The position numbers were made by a program, and so were the translations under genes. DNA of 64,000 bases from Homalodisca vitripennis. Its lineage: Eukaryota; Arthropoda; Insecta; Hemiptera; Cicadellidae. Positions within the stretch are counted from its first letter, which is position 1. Each line of letters starts with the position of its first letter. The notes below the pieces were generated by a model. The model was given only the letters and a program-made list of their open reading frames with translations, was not told the origin of the DNA and ran no database searches. Of this stretch, positions 46,791 through 58,790 are shown one piece after another. Location: assembly GCF_021130785.1 (NCBI RefSeq), contig NC_060214.1:3313001-3377000 (forward strand). Reading direction: 5' to 3'.

Positions 46791-47640
46791 GATCTACTGT
46801 ACAGCTATGTTTATTTTGATAAAAGTTTAACGTAGCATGTTGTAAGGACTTCACACATCACGTCATGAAATATACTAGGTAAAGCTTCAATCAGGATTAC
46901 ATACGGATGAATCGTTTATCCCAGTATTCAATTATTTACCTCGTTGAAATTCTAAACAATTAATTTGGTCTAACACAAAATTGTACCGTTCGCCTGATCC
47001 CATTGCCATCACTGACTGTCAGGCAACGTACGAGTATTTTTAACACTAAAATATTCTTTCCATGTAGAGTTAATTGTTCACAACGTATAATTAAAGAGGG
47101 TTTTTACTTCATATTTATAACAACGTGAACAATGTTTTATTCAAGTTAAAACATAAGTGTTTTCTGCGGGCTACAATAATATCAAGTAAAAATATTTAGA
47201 GACCGTGAACATTAAAAAAACATAATTTATTAAATTTATTTCTTGAAATTGCTGGTTTTTATACCTGAAGTAAAAGGAATTTTGTTTATCAATTATTGTC
47301 TAAACTATGCTTTTCTATGTATCAAGTTATTAGGTATAAAATGTAAGTACCTAAATTACTTACTGTTCTGTTAGTTGTAAAATATATAATATAAATAAAT
47401 AAATTGAATGTATATCTTGTGCATAATATATTTATATTGTTTTTCTATATTGTATGCTATTTTAAAGACTTGTATGTAGAGAAAATTTTAATTTATTAGA
47501 TATTAATGAACAGTAATTATTTCTAATGCTTATTGTATTTTCCATTCGATGCTACGAATAATAAACGAATTCGTGCTCCTTATAGAAGCTTTCACCGTGA
47601 AGAAGGGTCGGATTGACACCTACTTATGCCCTACACCAAA
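46791..47640. other. AT-rich DNA, no gene recognised
   Basis: No open frame, repeat or signal that I can support. Confidence 0.45.
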
Positions 47641-47644
47641 CTTT

Positions 47645-47890
47645 GTTATTAGGCCTCTGCTTGTTGCGACACAAGTTATAATTAATTCATAGTGACTAAA
47701 GGTCGTAAGCGTGCACGTATATCAGCAGTTGTCACAACAAGCTACACACGATAGGCACTACCATTAGTACTAGGCCTCCACTTGTTCCAAAACAAGTCAT
47801 AATTAATTCATAATAACTACAGGTCGTAAGCATGCACGTATATGAGCAGTTGTCACAACAAGCTACACTCGATAGGCACTTCCATTAGGC
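47645..47890. repeat. 121-bp direct duplication
   Basis: Two adjacent copies starting TAGGCCTCTGCTTGTTG (about 47,650) and TAGGCCTCCACTTGTTC (about 47,771), each containing AAGTTATAATTAATTCATA, GGTCGTAAGC and GTCACAACAAGCTACAC. About 90% alike. Confidence 0.85.
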
Positions 47891-48585
47891 TTTCGCTTGC
47901 ATGACTATGACCTTGTTCAATAGCCTCAACGCTTCCGGCAGGCCTCGGCCGGCCTTTGGGAGCTTTATATATTTATTATATAGTAACAGAAATATGGAGC
48001 AGGGTCTATATTCAATAATAAAATTATTATGGGTAACAATTTCAAGCGTTTTAATCAACATAATTTGACATAACATTATTGCACAAAAATTACATTTAAC
48101 TTAAGATTGCAACACAATTCTCCTCATCTCGCACTTAAAAGTCTTCTTTTACAAAATAGTGAAATATTATGGAATAGGTTTTAACTATATTTTTTATATA
48201 TGTCAGTTCAAAATATTTTAAAATTCACCTTTTTAAAGCTCATTTTTTAAGTATGATTATATTACAACTAAATGTCTGAGAACGACCGAACTAAGTTCTT
48301 GTTTATGTTATTTTTTTATAAATAGAATGTTTTTTTTTGTTTTTAAATTGCCGTTCTTTATATTCTGTTAATGTATACAATTTTACAGATATACTTTTTA
48401 TTTAATAATTATGCCAAGTTTAATTTAAAACCTTAATTAATGCTCCCATAATACCAGACTTGCATATCTTGGTTCTTTAAATAAGACATAATAACGGTAA
48501 AAAATATGGAATAGTTGGTAAATTGTTTTCCAGTTTTGTGCACCAAGCATAATTAATACACTTAATTAGGTAGTGTAAAATAATA
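47891..48585. other. AT-rich DNA, no gene recognised
   Basis: Includes a small GC-rich palindromic patch (GGCCTCGGCCGGCC, about 47,941-47,955). Nothing else recognised. Confidence 0.4.
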
Positions 48586-48757
48586 TTTCTTTACGCTCAA
48601 ATAATCAGACCATGGCTGGCCTGGGCATGTAGTTATCTTTGGGGAACTAATTAGAGATTTGTAGGCTGCTGGTTATCACAGATTACACTCAAATAATCAG
48701 GCCATAGCTGGCCTGGGCATGTAGTTATCCCTAGGGAACTAATTATAGACTCGTAAA
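48586..48757. repeat. 87-bp satellite, left remnant
   Basis: About two units of the satellite that continues at 52,688-53,555 (CTGGCCTGGGCATGTAGTTA). The array is cut at ATAGACTCGTA, where LINE sequence begins. On the far side of the LINEs it resumes with GGTTATAACAGATTACAC, the next part of the unit. The LINE pair therefore interrupts one continuous array. Confidence 0.9.
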
Positions 48758-48922
48758 ATTCCTCGCCGCTCAAAATAAGTACATGACTAGCGGGAAATAA
48801 GACGACAAACAAATTGCACGTCAACTTAAAAAAAACTATGACATGAAACTGAAATCACTCAGAGCGAGGCAAGTTCTAACTTCATATCCAACGCTAACAA
48901 CAAGAACAAAGCAATTTGGAGG

Positions 48923-51058
48923 GTGGTCAACAGCGAGAGGCAGCCCAAAGTGTCAGCGGGATCTGATGCTTCACACCTGGTCGTGTCCGGTCAGCCGGTG
49001 AATGATCCTGTTGAACAAGCAAACTACTTCAACGTATTCTTTGCGTCGGTAGCTGACGAAACCCTGAAGAACATACAATCTAAGAAACCACTCACAATCT
49101 CAGACAATTGCATACCCTTTCCTCTGGAAGAATTCGAACCAACCACGAAGAAAGAACTACTGAAAATCATAAGTTCAATGAAAAATAAAACCTCCTCTGG
49201 ATTGGACGACTTTTCGTTGGTTATTGTCAAGTGCTGCCTACAGGAGCTTTCAATGCCTTTGATTGATATCATTAACAAAGGTTTCCGTCAGGGTCTCTTC
49301 CCCAGTAAATTAAAACATTCTAAAGTTATCCCGCTTCATAAAAAGGGGAGCAAACATGACGTTAGCAACTTTAGACCCATATCCTTGGTGTCAACCTTTT
49401 CTAAGATTATAGAGAAGGTTGTCCTCAACAGAATATTTGAGCACTTACAAAGGAACAACATCCTCAGAGCCCTTAGACAGAGCCCAGCAACCTCATTGGT
49501 GCTGGCTCCTGTGTTTGAGGAAGAGATTAATCAAATAATTCAACAACTTCCAAACAAAAAGTCTAATGACATTAATTTTATGTCAATGTGGCTCATAAAA
49601 AAATGCTCAAAGCATATAGTGAAGCCACTGACCAAATTAGTTAATCTATCGTTTCTAACAGGAGTCTTTCCCTCTCTCCTAAAATTGGCAAAAGTGCATC
49701 CAATTCATAAGAAAGATAACCCCAATTCAGTAAATAACTATCGGCCTGTCTCTATTTTGCCTGTATTGAGCAAAATATTCGAAAAACTTTTTTTGTCAAG
49801 AATGCTAAATTTTTTAAACAAACACAACCAACTTTCAGACGACCAATTTGGTTTCAGAAAGGGAAAGTCGACAATTGACGCTATAGTGAATCTTGTCGAT
49901 ATGGTTGTAGAGGGAATTGAAGGTCATAATCACACATTAAGTGTATTTATTGACCTTTCAAAAGCATTTGACTGTGTTGACCACAAAACACTGCTTGACA
50001 AATTAGAATCCCACGGCATTCGAGGCGTGCCACTTTTATGGATTAGTTCATTCCTAAACCATAGAACACAGGTCGTCAAAATTTCGAATCAAATTTCAAA
50101 ACCTACTGCACTGAGATATGGAGTTCCCCAGGGATCAATACTCAGTCCAATTCTTTTCCTGATATATGTTAATGACATTGAATCATCACTACTGCATGGA
50201 AAGCTTGTGCAGTACGCAGATGACACGACTCTCTGTTTTAGAGGAGGTACAAAACAAAATTTAGAAATACAGACCTTTGTTGACCTTAACAATTGTGTCC
50301 AACATTTCAATAGCCTCAATCTTCAAATAAACTCATCAAAATCAAATTTCCTAAACTTTTCAATGCGCTCTATAGATATTGAAAGAGGTCCTGCTGTTAT
50401 GGTTGCAGATACATTATTGGAAGAAGTCTATTCTTCAAAGTTCCTTGGAATACACCTTGATCGAGGGTTGACATGGAAAAATCACATTGATTATGTTTGT
50501 GCCAAATTATCCTCAGGAGTTTATGTCTTAAGATCTTTGGCAAAATACTGCCCAAGTCAGGTACTGATTACGGCGTACTACGGGCTAATTTATCCCCACC
50601 TTTCGTATGGAATCGTTTTGTGGGGAGCCTGTGCAAACAACCATTTTATGAGAGTTTTCAAATTACAAAAAAAAGCAATTCGCATTATCGCTAATTTAAA
50701 CTTCAGAGAGTCGTGCAGGACAGCGTTTAAAAATTTGCAACTGTTAACTTTGCCATGTCTCTACATCTTAGAAACAACCTTATATTGTTTGTCTAAATGT
50801 GCCTTAACCAGAGGACGAGACATACATGAATATGAGACAAGAGGCAGAGATAACTACCGTTCGGGAATGCACAGAACGGTGGTTTATGAACATTTGCCTT
50901 CGCAGGCAGGTGTTCATTTTATAAACAGATTGCCAAACAAAATTAAAAATGCCTCAACGCCCAAGGTGTTAAAAACTCGTATCAAACTCTGCCTGGCGTC
51001 AAACGCTTTCTACAGTGTTGATGAGTTTCTGGCATTCAACTGGGAGACCACGCGATGA
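48923..51058 (+). CDS. chimeric 711-codon RT frame (outer + inner LINE)
   Basis: Longest open frame in the window, but not one gene. Residues 1-180 are the RT N-terminus of outer LINE F (NKTSSGLDDFSLVIVKCC; KVIPLHKKGS; NFRPISLVSTFSKIIEK; HLQRNNI). Residues 181-711 are LINE G, which repeats the same RT block (NKKSNDINFMSMWLIKK; NYRPVSILPVLSKIFEK) and continues through FGFRKGKSTIDA, motif A FIDLSKAFDCVD, motif B YGVPQGSILS, motif C YADDTTLCF, the QKKAIRII and FRESC blocks and a C-terminal FYSVDEF. Two copies of the RT 'fingers' start in one frame show that the fusion is accidental. The first Met is arbitrary, since homologous sequence extends upstream with a frameshift and stop (48,790-48,922). 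The LINE G part has no lesion after its truncated 5' end, suggesting a young insertion. Confidence 0.9.
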   Translation: MVNSERQPKVSAGSDASHLVVSGQPVNDPVEQANYFNVFFASVADETLKNIQSKKPLTISDNCIPFPLEEFEPTTKKELLKIISSMKNKTSSGLDDFSLVIVKCCLQELSMPLIDIINKGFRQGLFPSKLKHSKVIPLHKKGSKHDVSNFRPISLVSTFSKIIEKVVLNRIFEHLQRNNILRALRQSPATSLVLAPVFEEEINQIIQQLPNKKSNDINFMSMWLIKKCSKHIVKPLTKLVNLSFLTGVFPSLLKLAKVHPIHKKDNPNSVNNYRPVSILPVLSKIFEKLFLSRMLNFLNKHNQLSDDQFGFRKGKSTIDAIVNLVDMVVEGIEGHNHTLSVFIDLSKAFDCVDHKTLLDKLESHGIRGVPLLWISSFLNHRTQVVKISNQISKPTALRYGVPQGSILSPILFLIYVNDIESSLLHGKLVQYADDTTLCFRGGTKQNLEIQTFVDLNNCVQHFNSLNLQINSSKSNFLNFSMRSIDIERGPAVMVADTLLEEVYSSKFLGIHLDRGLTWKNHIDYVCAKLSSGVYVLRSLAKYCPSQVLITAYYGLIYPHLSYGIVLWGACANNHFMRVFKLQKKAIRIIANLNFRESCRTAFKNLQLLTLPCLYILETTLYCLSKCALTRGRDIHEYETRGRDNYRSGMHRTVVYEHLPSQAGVHFINRLPNKIKNASTPKVLKTRIKLCLASNAFYSVDEFLAFNWETTR

Positions 51059-51250
51059 GGAAACTGACTCCAGCGCCGAAAGTGGGCGTAATTGGCATGG
51101 AATGAATGGGGAGTGAATGTTTGAATGTTGTAAGTTTAAAATGTGGCCTTGATGTGGGATGAATGGAAAAAATTTAGACATGAAAATTGACGTTTGCTAT
51201 GCAATGTATATTGTCAACTGCAATTAAACGATTTGATTTGATTTGATTTG
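49463..51250 (+). mobile_element. inner LINE G, 5'-truncated, in LINE F
   Basis: Inserted in the RT coding region of LINE F. The 5-bp target duplication ACATC lies at 49,458-49,462 and 51,251-51,255. The 5' truncation falls in the RT-upstream region. Coding ends at 51,058. A short 3' UTR leads to a (GATTT)n tail (51,226-51,250), the same tail type as LINE B. It is in the same family as LINE A by its RT and C-terminal blocks. Confidence 0.92.
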
Positions 51251-51255
51251 ACATC

Positions 51256-52466
51256 GAATTGAAGGAGCAACACGGCTTTCAACAAAGAAAATCCACCCAA
51301 ACTGCTCTAGTGAACTTTGTGGAACACGTGATCGATCGGCTTGAGGAGGGGAGAGAACGTCATTAGCCTTTTCCTGGACCTGAGTAAGGCGTTCGACTGC
51401 CTTAGCCATGACACGATCCTAGCAAAGCTCAGGTCTCTTGGATTCCAGAAATCTACCTGGTCTTGGTTTAACAGCTTCCTCAGGGATCGAGATCAATTAG
51501 TAGAGCTCAAATTCAACATCACAACCACCTCTTTTAGTTCTCGCCAACTTCCAGTCTCAAGGGGGTGTGCCCCAGGGGTCGGTTTTGGGGCCCGTGATCT
51601 TCGTCTTGTATACTTTTGACTTCCCAGCCTATACCTCCCAGTACTGTAGAGCTATATTGTACGCTGATGACATGGTCCTCCTATCCTCAAACCGTTGTGT
51701 GCAAGAACTGGAGGTGCAGTCATACATTGCCCTTAATATGGTTGTTGAATATTGTAACTCGCATGATCTCGTATTTAACGAAACAAAGACCAATCAGGTA
51801 ATCATAGGAAGAAAACAAGAAGAAATCTCTCCCCTCCCCAACTTAAAACTAATGGAGTCTACAAAGCACCTTGGCATCATTATAGATAACAATTTGTCAT
51901 GGGTTGATCATCTGGACAATTTGTGCAAAAAATTAAGCAGCGCTCTGTTTGCCTTGAGACGAGTAATGTCAATCAGCACCATGGAAGCAGCCAAAATGAC
52001 CTATTTCTCATTGTTTGAGAGCAACCTGAGATATGGGATTGTGCTTTGGGGAGCGGCTTCACATCACAACCTTCAACGGGTGCTGATACTCCAGAAAAAA
52101 GCCGTGAGAATGCTTGCCGGTTTGGAGTGGAGGGAGAGCTGCAGAGAACCTTTCAAGAATCTCCAAATCCTCACGGTGATCAACATCTACATACTGGAAG
52201 TCATCACTGCAGCCTGCCGCTCCAGCATTCCTTGCCGCAACGAGATGGTGCACAGCTACAACACCAGACATGCTCGGGATTTTAATCTCTCAACGCACAA
52301 CACCTCAAGATTTGAGAAAAAACCTTCCTACGCTGGTGCCAGACTCTACAACCGACTGCCTGAACAAATCAAGAGCTCCAGCCCTCACATACTGAAGTCC
52401 CGACTCAGAGACTGGTTACAGCAAAGACCATTTTATAGTGTTGCCGAGTTTTTATCAGGTACATGA
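51256..52466 (+). pseudogene. outer LINE F RT, 3' portion
   Basis: Continuation of the LINE F reverse transcriptase. ELKEQHGFQQRKSTQTAL leads to a frameshift near 51,345-51,355. Motif A FLDLSKAFDC follows, then a second frameshift at the G-run near 51,560. Motif B MPQGSVLGP, motif C ILYADDMVLL, KHLGIIIDNNLSWVDHL, LQKKAVRMLAGLEWRESC and C-terminal FYSVAEFLSGT follow, with a stop at 52,464-52,466. Frames 51,341-51,619 and 51,567-52,466 are parts of this one gene. Older than LINE G, both by decay and by nesting. Confidence 0.9.
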
Positions 52467-52523
52467 CCTGAACAAGGCAGAGACTGTCTCTCTTTGACAG
52501 TGTGTAATTTATCATTGACGCTA

Positions 52524-53555
<1,032 letters not shown>

Positions 53556-54452
53556 AAAGCGTCTCCCTCACAGTTTAATTTTATTCAACTTGTAGAGCTA
53601 ACGTAAAATACACTTCCTGATTCTTCACAAACTTAACCGTAAATACATTACAAATAATAATGCTTTAGTAAATGTACAATAACTTTATTCTAATAATAAC
53701 ATGTCACAATATACGGGACCTTACTATCCCTATATTAAAATAACACGTATGATTCTAATACGAGCTTAGCCAATACCGAAGTATGTCTTATATGGGAGAC
53801 TTCAGAGCTGATATTAGTAATTTTTCATAACACTCTATTACGTGCTGACATTTTTCCTGTAGTGATTATCGCTGACTGACTTGTATAACCTCTATAAAAC
53901 ATAGTCCTAAACCCTAAACGCTTCCTTTTATCAACGCAATTTTCTTAAATCAATTTCCTAATAAAATACTTCTCTTCAATTTTCTTCAATTCATGCTGAT
54001 GACCATGCAAGCCTGTAACATCGAACGATGACTACAAACTTTGACCATTAAATGAATGCTGCAATAAAACCCATAAACACGAATGTTGACCACGACCGTA
54101 CCTAATACAACCCAAAACTAATTAATTTCAAGCCAAGACCGTAATAAATCAGATATAAACTGTTTCACCATAAGGTTTAAGCATATACAAGTAAAAACAA
54201 AAAAGTAAGAACTGAATAACTTTCATCATTCACTGCATACTACATTAATGTTCATATTTACCAGAAGTTCTGGGGTATATAACTAATATCGTGCAGAAAC
54301 TTTCCGACACAAATCGTGGGAATTTGATTTCATAGGTGAAAGAAGCCAATTTGTGTAACGGATATTATACCGGAAGTAGGTATCTGTCGACGTAAAAAGG
54401 AAGCGTTTATTACAGTTATTTAGCGTACCGTCAAAAATTATCGTTATAAAAT
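53556..54452. other. AT-rich DNA, no gene recognised
   Basis: No repeat or supportable open frame. Confidence 0.4.
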
Positions 54453-54779
54453 ATGGTACAATACTCACGGACAGCTTTTAAAAATTTGTCAATTTTTGTT
54501 GTAAAGAGATTCCTGCACATTTTAAGATGTCATGCGCACTACGTCGAATATAGTTGTTGTAGATTGCAAGGAAAATGTAAGTTTGTTACTCACTATATGA
54601 CTGTTACTACTAACAGCACTAAGATCAATCTAGGAGAAACGTATTATCATATACAGGGTTCGTTGAAGTATGTGTTCAAGTATCGAGACTGGTTCGCCGC
54701 ATCCTCAACGGAGTGGCGGAGAGAGTTCCGACCAGTCGGCATTGGTAGAGAGGTCCCCACCACTCAAATGCACTATTAA
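54453..54779 (+). other. 108-codon open frame, unidentified
   Basis: Reads SRTAFKNLSIFVVKRFLHIL ... and, in its last third, KYRDWFAASSTEWRREFRPV with a locally GC-richer composition (54,655-54,850). The middle (about 54,555-54,645) is a ~90-bp repeat that recurs at 55,505-55,585, so the frame as a whole is unlikely to be one gene. Confidence 0.2.
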
Positions 54780-55585
54780 TACGTCGCGTTTATAGCGTTA
54801 CCGCGCCAGCATGGACCGTTGAGCAGCGCTGCACTGTGATGTTTAGCTCTAAATTTAGCAAAAACCCAAGGCCCTTGAAATTATTAAAAAGGCTTATAGG
54901 GGTGATGCCTTAACTCCGCACAAGAGTTTTATAAGTGGCCCAAAATGTTTAAGGGAGGCCGGGAGCATGTCGAATGCTATTATCGCATCGGACGTCCGAC
55001 TATCTTTAGAACCTTTGCTCAGTCGGCCAAAGTTAAAATAATTTTGGACTCTTACAAGCGTTAAATCATCGCTCTTATTATTGAGGGTACCGGATTATAA
55101 TTTGGAGCCTTCATCGCCATTGAATTTTTATGAGGAAGGCGAGCGCGAGACTGATACTGATAGTCTTCTACAAAAAACATCGCAAGAAATTTGGACGGAA
55201 TCCAGGAATATGCAGATTTTCTCGAAAACGTTATCACAGGCGTGAAAACGTTAATCGTGGGTGATCCGGACTTTTTCGTTTCCGCGAATGGCAAGGGATC
55301 TCAAAGGACATCTGTTCGACGTTATCGAGGTGGTTCAAGAGGCGAAGACAAAGGTTCGATGCAGGAGGAATGCATTTTGAAGATTATTTAGTAAATGCAA
55401 TAAATTTTGATTTTTTAAACCTGTTTCGATACTTATTGAGCAGATCCTGTAAGTATCTACCTTACTTGTGTCTTCAATACTAGAAGTGTGCAAATATAGT
55501 ACTTGTATACTGCAAGGAAAATATAAGTATGTTATCATTATACAAATGTTACTAACAAACGTCACTAAGATCAAACTAGGAGAAC
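54555..55585. repeat. ~90-bp direct repeats flanking mariner relic
   Basis: Copies at about 54,555-54,645 and 55,505-55,585 share TGCAAGGAAAAT.TAAGT.TGTTA, ACTAACA and CACTAAGATCAA.CTAGGAGAA. They enclose the mariner relic at 54,855-55,432. Confidence 0.75.
54855..55432 (+). pseudogene. mariner transposase relic
   Basis: Decayed mariner-type transposase on the plus strand. The N-terminal helix-turn-helix region reads KALEIIKKAYRGDALTPHKS (54,865-54,925), then after a frameshift FYKWPKMFKGGREHVEC and RIGRPTIFRT, then a second-HTH remnant (AKVKIILDSYKR, SFGSC-equivalent region damaged). The catalytic middle (DD34D-type region) is missing. The C-terminal block appears as LKGHLFDVIEVVQEAKTK and, in another frame, DAGGMHFED near 55,365-55,385, matching the family's terminal CI..GGDYFE pattern. 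Several frameshifts and a large internal deletion. No TIRs recognised. Confidence 0.75.
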
Positions 55586-55984
55586 TTTATTCAATTAATC
55601 AATCTTTACAATATCACACGCCACAATTCAAAATTAACTAGGTTAAATATTTATTACGATTAAAGTAGTATAATAAAGTAATGTACAGATTAATTGACAC
55701 TATAATTTTAATATTTAAATTACCTGGCTATACCATAGCAGTAAAAAAAACTATTAACGATTCTTTATGTTTCTGTATTTTGGTTTTATTAAGTTTAGCT
55801 ACCAAAACCAAAAGCATATAAACCAAACATTTGATTATAAGCAATTACAATAAGTACTAAATATGTATTACGAAATGTTATTTGTATTATTTACTGACAA
55901 GATAAGAATAAAGGTTTTAAAGCAACATTCACAATACGTCCATACGCAATACTACGCCTTCTGACCGATCAGCGAATGGATCTG
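55586..55984. other. AT-rich DNA, no gene recognised
   Basis: No supportable feature. Confidence 0.4.
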
Positions 55985-57115
55985 TAGCTGTCGTGTTTAC
56001 AAGCCTGGCTGAAGGTCGATGCTCCGCTGATCTTTATGTAAATGCTCACCGTTAAGGGTTTTACGATAACACTCAGCTCTGGTGATCCCGTACGAGATAA
56101 CATTGGGATCTACGGCCTAAAGCTCCCTGAACGTAAGTAATGATTATCCTGAAACATGTGTTTACAAGCCCGGCTGCAGGTCAATGCTCTGCTGATCTCT
56201 ATGTAGATTTTTACTGTTAAGGGTTTTACGATAACACTGAGCTCTGGTGATCCCGTAGGAGATAAAATTGGGATCTAAGGCCTAAAGCTCCCTGAATGGA
56301 AGTAAGGGTTGGCCTGTAACATGTGTTTACGAGCCCGGCTGCAGGTCGATGCTCCGCTGATCTCTATGTAAATGTTCACTGATAAGGGTTCTACGATAAC
56401 ACTGAGCTCTTGTGATCCCGTAGGAGATAAAATTGGGATCTAAGGCCTGAAGCTCCCTGAATGTAAGTAAGGGTTGGCCTGTAACATGTGTTTACGAGCC
56501 CGGCTGCAGGTCGATGCTCCGCTGATCTCTATGTAAATGTTCACTGATAAGGGTTCTACGATAACACTGAGCTCTGGTGATCCCGTAGGAGATAAAATTG
56601 GGATCTAAGGCCTAAAGCTCCCTGAATGTAAGTAAGGGTTGGCCTGTAACATGTGTTTACAAGTCCGGCTGCAGGTCAATGCTCTGCTGATCTTTATGTA
56701 GATTTTTACTGTTAAGGGTTTTTACGATAACACTGAGCTCTGGTGATCCCGTAGGAGATAAAATTGGGATCTAAGGCCTAAAGCTCCCTGAATGTAAGTA
56801 AGCGTTGGCCTGTAACATGAGTTTACGAGCCCAGCTGCAGGTCGATGCTCTGCTGATCTCTATGTAAATGTTTACCGTTAAGGGTTTTTTTTACGATAAC
56901 ACTGAGCTCTTGTGATCCCGTTCTAGATAACATTACGATCTAAGGTGTAAAGCTCCCTGAATGTAAGTAAGCGTTGGCCTGTAACATGAGTTTACAAACC
57001 CGGCTGCAGGTCGATGCTCTGCTGATCTCTATGTAAATGTTTACCGTTAAGGGTTTTACGATAACACTGAGCTCTTGCGATCCCGTTTGAGATAACATTG
57101 GGATCTAAGGGATAT
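55985..57115. repeat. 165-bp satellite, 7 copies
   Basis: TTTACRAGCCCGGCTGCAGG recurs at 55,996, 56,161, 56,326, 56,491, 56,656, 56,822 and 56,991 (steps 165, 165, 165, 165, 166, 169). The unit includes CTCCGCTGATCTCTATGTAA and GATAACACTGAGCTCTGGTG. Middle copies are the most alike; the outer ones are more diverged, as in arrays homogenised by unequal exchange. Length is close to a nucleosome repeat. Confidence 0.93.
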
Positions 57116-58311
57116 AGCTACTAGAATCTAACTAATGTAAAACATGAGTGCTTTACAAAGAAATAGTTGACAAAAATTTATCGTATATTATAACTTAATT
57201 TTGTTTTAGTGTTTTAATGAAAATCTGAATATTTAGTTTTGCATTAAACGATGATGTAACATTTTCAATATTTTTAGCTTAGAGAGTAATATGAAAACTT
57301 ACTATAAAATAATAAATTTCCTCTATAAGTTCATGAAAACTTATAGTTTAATAAAGTCCCTCCAGGACATTGAAATGACCTTGTTGTCTGTTTGTCTAAA
57401 CATGTTTAAACCATTCTGCGAAGGATTCTGCGTAAGTAGAAAGTGTAAATTCTAATAACTATTTTTCTAGAGAAAACGTTTATTATCTAATAAATTTTCT
57501 TTTTATAGTGAAACTTCTATTATTTTAATTCAATTTGATAACAAATATTGGGAAATTAACTAAATTATTAAAGCAAGATTACAATATATTACAAGTACAA
57601 GCAAATTTAGCCCCGGTTTGCAAATGAAATATTACTTAAAGAAAGTTTAATATTTAATATTAACAAAATGGCGCCTGTTAAAAGTTTGTAAAATCGAATA
57701 TCATAAAATCAGTATTGTTAAAAAAATATTTACGAGATATAATTGAATTAAAATAATTTTTATTACAATTCAAACGGTAAATATTTCAATGAAATGCGTC
57801 AACGCATAAGTGAACACGACCCCTTTAAAGGTACGCCTGCACAAACCAGAAGCAACAAACATGTCAGAACAGGTATGCATCTCAACTGTCAGTAGAGTTT
57901 GTTTCTTCTGCAGAAAATAATATTATGTAGCTTTAAATATGATTTAATTTTTTTGTAATTATTTGTGTTATATTTAGAAACGAGTTTTACTCAGTTTTAC
58001 ATTATTCAACTTTAATTATGAAATATGTTGATACCATCCTGTCATTTTATGGTCATAGTATGTGGATACAATTAAATGTTTTTCTGTAACTTATTAATTT
58101 CCAATCAAATGCACCTTAAAACTCCTATTAAAAACCTTTAAATTTAGCTAAATATACTAGGAAATAATTATTTTTGCTAATAAATTCAAAAATAATTGTT
58201 TACGTCACAAGTCAGAGTAAATTTGTTTCAATTTTAACGACATATCTAGAGTTATAAGTTTCGTTCTTCATAAACATTATAAATACTAATGAACACCTTT
58301 TACTATTTGTT
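57116..58311. other. AT-rich DNA, no gene recognised
   Basis: No repeat or open frame above noise. Confidence 0.4.
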
Positions 58312-58790
58312 CAGTCAGTGACTGCTGTAGCACTGTCTCCAAACCTTATCCCAGAATCTCTCTTAGAATCTTTTATAGGAATATTGAGAAGTAAAATACA
58401 GCATAGAATTAAGTTACACTATTTACCCAGATTGAAAACAGTGAACAGTTTCTGTGAGTTAGTCAAGGCACGTTTCCGGTTGTCGCAGAAGGAATTAACG
58501 AGGAACACCTTGTCTGATTTGTTCTGATAGTCAGTCTCTTCTGTAGCACTATCTCCAAACCTGATCCCAGAATCTCTCTTAGTATCCTTTATAGGAATAT
58601 ACAGATGTAAAATTCAGCATAGAAGTGAGTTATATAATATACCCAGAGTAAAAACCGTGAACAGTTTCTGTAAGATAGTCAAGTCACGTTTCTGGTTGTC
58701 ACAGAAGGAATTAACAAGGAACACCTTGTCTGATTTGTTCTGACAGTCAGTGTCTGCTGTAGCACTGTCTCCAAACCATGTCTGTGTCCA
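58312..58790. repeat. 216-bp tandem repeat, 2.2 copies
   Basis: Units begin CAGTCAGTGACTGCTGTAGC (about 58,312), TAGTCAGTCTCTTCTGTAGC (about 58,529) and CAGTCAGTGTCTGCTGTAGC (about 58,745). Period 216-217 bp. The first unit has a 69-codon open frame (SPNLIPESLLESFIGILRSK ... TRNTLSDLF) that is broken in the second. It looks vaguely like a LINE C-terminus, but I cannot support that. Confidence 0.85.

Larger units (their letters stand above)
48758..52520 (+). mobile_element. outer LINE F, 5'-truncated, split by inner LINE
   Basis: Non-LTR retrotransposon on the plus strand inserted in the 87-bp satellite. It begins inside the endonuclease-RT linker (KQIARQLKKNYDMKLKSLRA; SNFISNANNKNKAIWRVVN) and runs into RT to 49,462. 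It is interrupted by the inner LINE G (49,463-51,250) and resumes at 51,251 (target duplication ACATC) to the C-terminus at 52,466. Joining across the insert restores the reading QRNN-I-ELKEQHGF in frame. A (CT)n tract follows the 3' end. Confidence 0.9.

Noticed and set aside
58318..58527. Host gene fragment ending TRNTLSDLF
   Set aside because: The same DNA is tandemly repeated at 216 bp and the second copy is not open. No recognisable domain.
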